In this document: piece after piece, positions 12,873 to 15,154 of the stretch
Layout: every line of letters starts with the position of its first letter
Position numbering within the stretch: position 1 is the stretch's first letter
Assembly (NCBI GenBank): GCA_947447315.1
Contig: CANFJD010000035.1
Location: 1 to 15,154 of the forward strand
Direction: 5' to 3'
Length of the DNA: 15,154 bases
DNA from: Fimbriimonadaceae bacterium
GTDB taxonomy: Bacteria; Armatimonadota; Fimbriimonadia; Fimbriimonadales; Fimbriimonadaceae
The notes under the pieces: model-generated
What the model was told of the DNA's origin: nothing
What the model saw: only the letters and a program-made list of their open reading frames with translations
Database searches by the model: none
Position numbers and translations under genes: made by a program

Positions 12873-13874
12873 GTGATGCAACGGCGCGTGGGTTGGGCGA
12901 TTGGTTTGGTTTTGGCGGGGACCGCGGTGGGGGCGGTGGCCCATGTTCTGGTGGAGCGGGCGAATCCCGATTCTCAGTACCGGTTGGGGCCGGATTCTTT
13001 GGCCCAAGAAGGCGTGCCGAAGGGCGAGATTCGTGGGCCGTTTGTGATTCCCAGCAATGTCTATCCCGGCACCCAGCACACTTACTGGGTTTACGTCCCG
13101 GCGCAGTACGACGCTAAGAAGCCGACTGCGCTGATGGTATTTCAAGACGGCCAGGCGTTTAAGGATGAGCACGCCGATATGCGAGCTCAGAATGTGATGG
13201 ATAACCTGATCTATCGCCGGGAGATTCCGGTGATGATTGGCGTTTTTATCAACCCGGGCCGAACGCCGGAGCAGAAAGAGCCATCGCCGCAGAACGGTTG
13301 GGGCGATGGTTTCACCAATCGCGGCGTGGAGTACAACACGCCCAACGATAAGTACGCCCGGGTGATTACCGAGGAGCTGTTGCCCGCCCTGCAGAAGGAC
13401 TACAACATCTCGCCCGATCCCGAGCAGCGCGGGGTTGGCGGTTCCAGTTCCGGCGCCATCGCCGCCTTCATGGTGGCCTGGGAACGGCCAAACGCCTTCC
13501 GCAAGGTGCTCAGCAACGTCGGCAGCTTCACCAATATTCACGGCGGCGATGTTTACACCGACCGCGTGCTCCAAAGTCGCCGGAAGCCGATTCGGATCTA
13601 TCTTTGCGACGGTCGCAACGATAACCGCGGGATGCGAAACGGCGTCTATGACCAGCGTTGGGACTGGTTCTACCAGAACGTCCGGCTGAAGGATGCCCTG
13701 GTGAAGAAGGGTTACGACGTGAACTATAGCTGGGGCATGAACAACCACGGCCAGAAGTTCGGCGGGCTAATTCTGCCCGACATGATGCGGTGGCTATGGC
13801 GCGATCAGCCCGTTTCTACCGACCCGAACGACATGGTGGAACGTGATTTCCGCCAACCCGTCACCACGAACTAG
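12873..13874 (+). CDS. CE1 / enterochelin-esterase-like alpha/beta hydrolase
   Basis: Predicted exported or membrane-anchored esterase of 333 residues. An N-terminal hydrophobic segment (~7-26, after M-M-Q-R-R) acts as signal or anchor. The alpha/beta-hydrolase core has H-T-Y-W-V-Y-V-P-A-Q-Y (69-79), L-M-V-F-Q-D-G-Q-A-F (87-96), nucleophile elbow G-G-S-S-S-G (189-194, Ser192 in G-x-S-x-G), Y-L-C-D-G-R-N-D-N (243-251) with the likely acid Asp246 or Asp250, and N-N-H-G-Q (290-294) with catalytic His292. This is the enterochelin esterase / feruloyl-acetyl-xylan esterase (CE1, esterase D) group. Given the GH35 and GH26 neighbours, action on esterified plant glycans is more likely than on a siderophore, which is inference. 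The start could be GTG 12873 or ATG 12876. Convergent with the GH26 gene, 7 bp between stops. Confidence 0.88.
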   Translation: MMQRRVGWAIGLVLAGTAVGAVAHVLVERANPDSQYRLGPDSLAQEGVPKGEIRGPFVIPSNVYPGTQHTYWVYVPAQYDAKKPTALMVFQDGQAFKDEHADMRAQNVMDNLIYRREIPVMIGVFINPGRTPEQKEPSPQNGWGDGFTNRGVEYNTPNDKYARVITEELLPALQKDYNISPDPEQRGVGGSSSGAIAAFMVAWERPNAFRKVLSNVGSFTNIHGGDVYTDRVLQSRRKPIRIYLCDGRNDNRGMRNGVYDQRWDWFYQNVRLKDALVKKGYDVNYSWGMNNHGQKFGGLILPDMMRWLWRDQPVSTDPNDMVERDFRQPVTTN

Positions 13875-13881
13875 ACGACAA

Positions 13882-15154
13882 TTAGGGCCGGTTGACGACC
13901 AATCGGCTCTGGTAGATCCGCTTTAGGTCGGCCGGGTTCATTCCCTTCGCCCCCAGGTCTCCGGTCCAGGAGACAAAGTAGGCCCAGCGGACGCCAAAGC
14001 GGGCCATGCGGTCAACATCGGGCGCGCCTTTGAACTCGGCGACGGCCAGCATCTTCTTCCCGTTGAAGCGCGATTGCAGGTCAAGCCAGTCGCCGGTGAG
14101 AGCGTCGGACCGGTCGTCGGGATACCGGTCGATGGCGACGATATCCACCGTGTCATCGCCGGGATACCAGGCCGGGTTCATGCTGTTCCACACCCAGATC
14201 AGGTTTTTGAGGCCGTGGGTTTTGGTGAACCGGTTGAACATGAGCCGGTACAGCTTCAGGCACGGGGCGGGACCCTTGGCGCCCCACCAGAACCAGCCAC
14301 CTTCGGCTTCGTGCAGCGGTCGCCACAAAACGGCGACGCCCTTGGCTTGCAACTGCTTCAGCTGACCGGCGATGACGTCCATATCGCGGATCAGCAGTTT
14401 GTAATCGGCCGAATTGGTATCGGCGAGGGCGGCGGCGAGGTCGAAATCGGTGGCATCGGTATAGAAGCCCTTGTACCACGGGTGTTCCGGCGTGTTTTTC
14501 AGCTTGCTGGGCGCGTTCCAGTGCCAGGAGAGGGTAATGACCGAGCCCTTTTTGGCTAGCGCGACCAGGTTCGCCAGGTTCGGCCCCGGCTTGGCGCCGT
14601 GTTCGACCCGGCTGGGGGAGGAGTCCATGAAGTCGTCTCCGTAGATGGCGGGGGTGCGGCTCGCCCGTTGCTGGACGATGGCGGTGTCCTCGTCGCCGTA
14701 CTGACCGCTCCAGGTTTGCTTGCCGTAGGTTTGGCTGAGGCGAGTCATGATGGCCTGGGCGGCGGCGGTCGGCTTGGCGGTGACCAGCTTGGCCGAAACC
14801 GGCTTGGGGGCGGTGATTTTGGCGGGAGCGAACTCTACCGATTTGACGTCGTAAAAGCCCCAGCCGCGTTTGATGACGGCGACGTTTTGTCCGGTCGTGA
14901 GTTCGGCGAGGCCAGCGTCTTGCCACCGGAAGTCGGGGTTGGCCGGGAACATGCCGTTGCTACCGTGGCCGTTGACTTCAAACCCGAATCCCTTCTCGCT
15001 GGTCGCTCGAGCCAGGATGCGGGCGCGGTAGATACCGGAGGTGGCGGTGAATTTCCACCGAATCTCGGCATCCTTCCCGTTGAACTCAGTCACCATCCCA
15101 TCGCGGATCACGCCACCTTTGATAGAAGCATCCGCCGCCGCCAACCCAATCTTC
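13882..15154 (-). CDS. GH26 beta-mannanase with N-terminal CBM35-like module (5' end cut)
   Basis: Family 26 retaining glycoside hydrolase, most often an endo-beta-1,4-mannanase. The frame stays open to the right edge: upstream of the TTG at 15144 it reads K-I-G, so the true start and signal peptide lie outside the window. Counting from that TTG, residues ~1-107 (A-D-A-S-I-K-G-G..., Y-R-A-R-I-L-A, F-E-V-N-G) look like a CBM35-type carbohydrate-binding sandwich. A Lys/Pro/Ala-rich linker (~108-127) follows, then the catalytic barrel from ~130. W-S-G-Q-Y-G-D-E (145-152) marks its start. The acid/base is E279 in W-R-P-L-H-E-A (codon 14308-14310) and the nucleophile is E370 in V-A-E-F-K (codon 14035-14037), in the GH26 order. 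W-S-G and F-V-S-W-T-G blocks add support. GC content looks higher here than in the left part of the window. Confidence 0.93.
   Translation of the reverse strand, partial: KIGLAAADASIKGGVIRDGMVTEFNGKDAEIRWKFTATSGIYRARILARATSEKGFGFEVNGHGSNGMFPANPDFRWQDAGLAELTTGQNVAVIKRGWGFYDVKSVEFAPAKITAPKPVSAKLVTAKPTAAAQAIMTRLSQTYGKQTWSGQYGDEDTAIVQQRASRTPAIYGDDFMDSSPSRVEHGAKPGPNLANLVALAKKGSVITLSWHWNAPSKLKNTPEHPWYKGFYTDATDFDLAAALADTNSADYKLLIRDMDVIAGQLKQLQAKGVAVLWRPLHEAEGGWFWWGAKGPAPCLKLYRLMFNRFTKTHGLKNLIWVWNSMNPAWYPGDDTVDIVAIDRYPDDRSDALTGDWLDLQSRFNGKKMLAVAEFKGAPDVDRMARFGVRWAYFVSWTGDLGAKGMNPADLKRIYQSRLVVNRP

Noticed and set aside
12834..13748. 304-residue minus-strand open frame
   Set aside because: It is antisense to the esterase gene, whose catalytic motifs are unmistakable. 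The translation is rich in His, Val and Arg of the kind produced by reading a GC-rich gene backwards.
14074..14559. 161-residue plus-strand frame
   Set aside because: Antisense to the GH26 catalytic domain, with low-complexity Gly/Val/Ile composition. A shadow of the mannanase gene.
1..15154. CRISPR arrays, tRNA or rRNA genes, insertion sequences, phage genes, attachment sites
   Set aside because: Looked for regularly spaced repeats, cloverleaf-like stretches, transposase or integrase motifs and flanking repeats; none was found. Gaps between genes are short, the longest being about 196 and 141 bp.

Overview
The window looks like chromosomal DNA of a free-living, moderately GC-rich bacterium. 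It has many small transcription units that switch strand often, non-ATG starts (GTG, TTG) are common, and several genes seem to lack a leader and a Shine-Dalgarno site. My best guess is Armatimonadota (Fimbriimonas-like). The guess rests on the gene mix: a large secreted FG-GAP/Ig-like protein, a PadR plus membrane-partner pair, DUF4287 and DUF1905 genes, and several exported glycan-degrading enzymes. No 16S or other marker settles it.

Layout. 3-113 is the 3' tail of a gene entering from the left. 310-3831 (+) encodes a very large exported protein with seven FG-GAP repeats and six Ig-like repeats. A long hairpin at 3841-3898 separates it from tyrS (3892-5088, -), whose catalytic HIGH motif reads T-L-G-W. 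Divergent from tyrS is a tight three-gene unit (+): diadenylate cyclase dacA, its membrane regulator cdaR, and an Eis-like GNAT acetyltransferase, joined by 4-bp overlaps. Next come a PadR-type repressor and a four-helix membrane protein with a short cytoplasmic head (7842-8836, +), again with a 4-bp overlap.

8891-9724 holds two small divergent genes, a DUF4287 protein (-) and a DUF1905 protein (+). The DUF1905 reading frame is interrupted by one in-frame TAA. The right third is dominated by secreted or anchored carbohydrate-active enzymes: a GH35 beta-galactosidase (-), a CE1/enterochelin-esterase-like hydrolase (+) and a GH26 beta-mannanase with an N-terminal CBM35-like module (-, cut by the window edge). 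A nitrilase-superfamily amidase (+) and a small four-helix membrane protein (-) lie among them.

How the genes work together. dacA-cdaR should make and control cyclic di-AMP, with the coupled GNAT as an unexpected third member. PadR-HAAS is a typical repressor/membrane-effector pair. GH35, the esterase and GH26 could together deconstruct galactomannan-type plant polysaccharides outside the cytoplasm, but they lie on separate transcription units. No tRNA, rRNA, CRISPR array, insertion sequence or prophage gene was seen. No wholly new multi-gene system is evident. The most useful leads are the TyrRS motif, the nonsense-interrupted DUF1905 gene, the dacA-cdaR-GNAT linkage and the run of leaderless-type starts.
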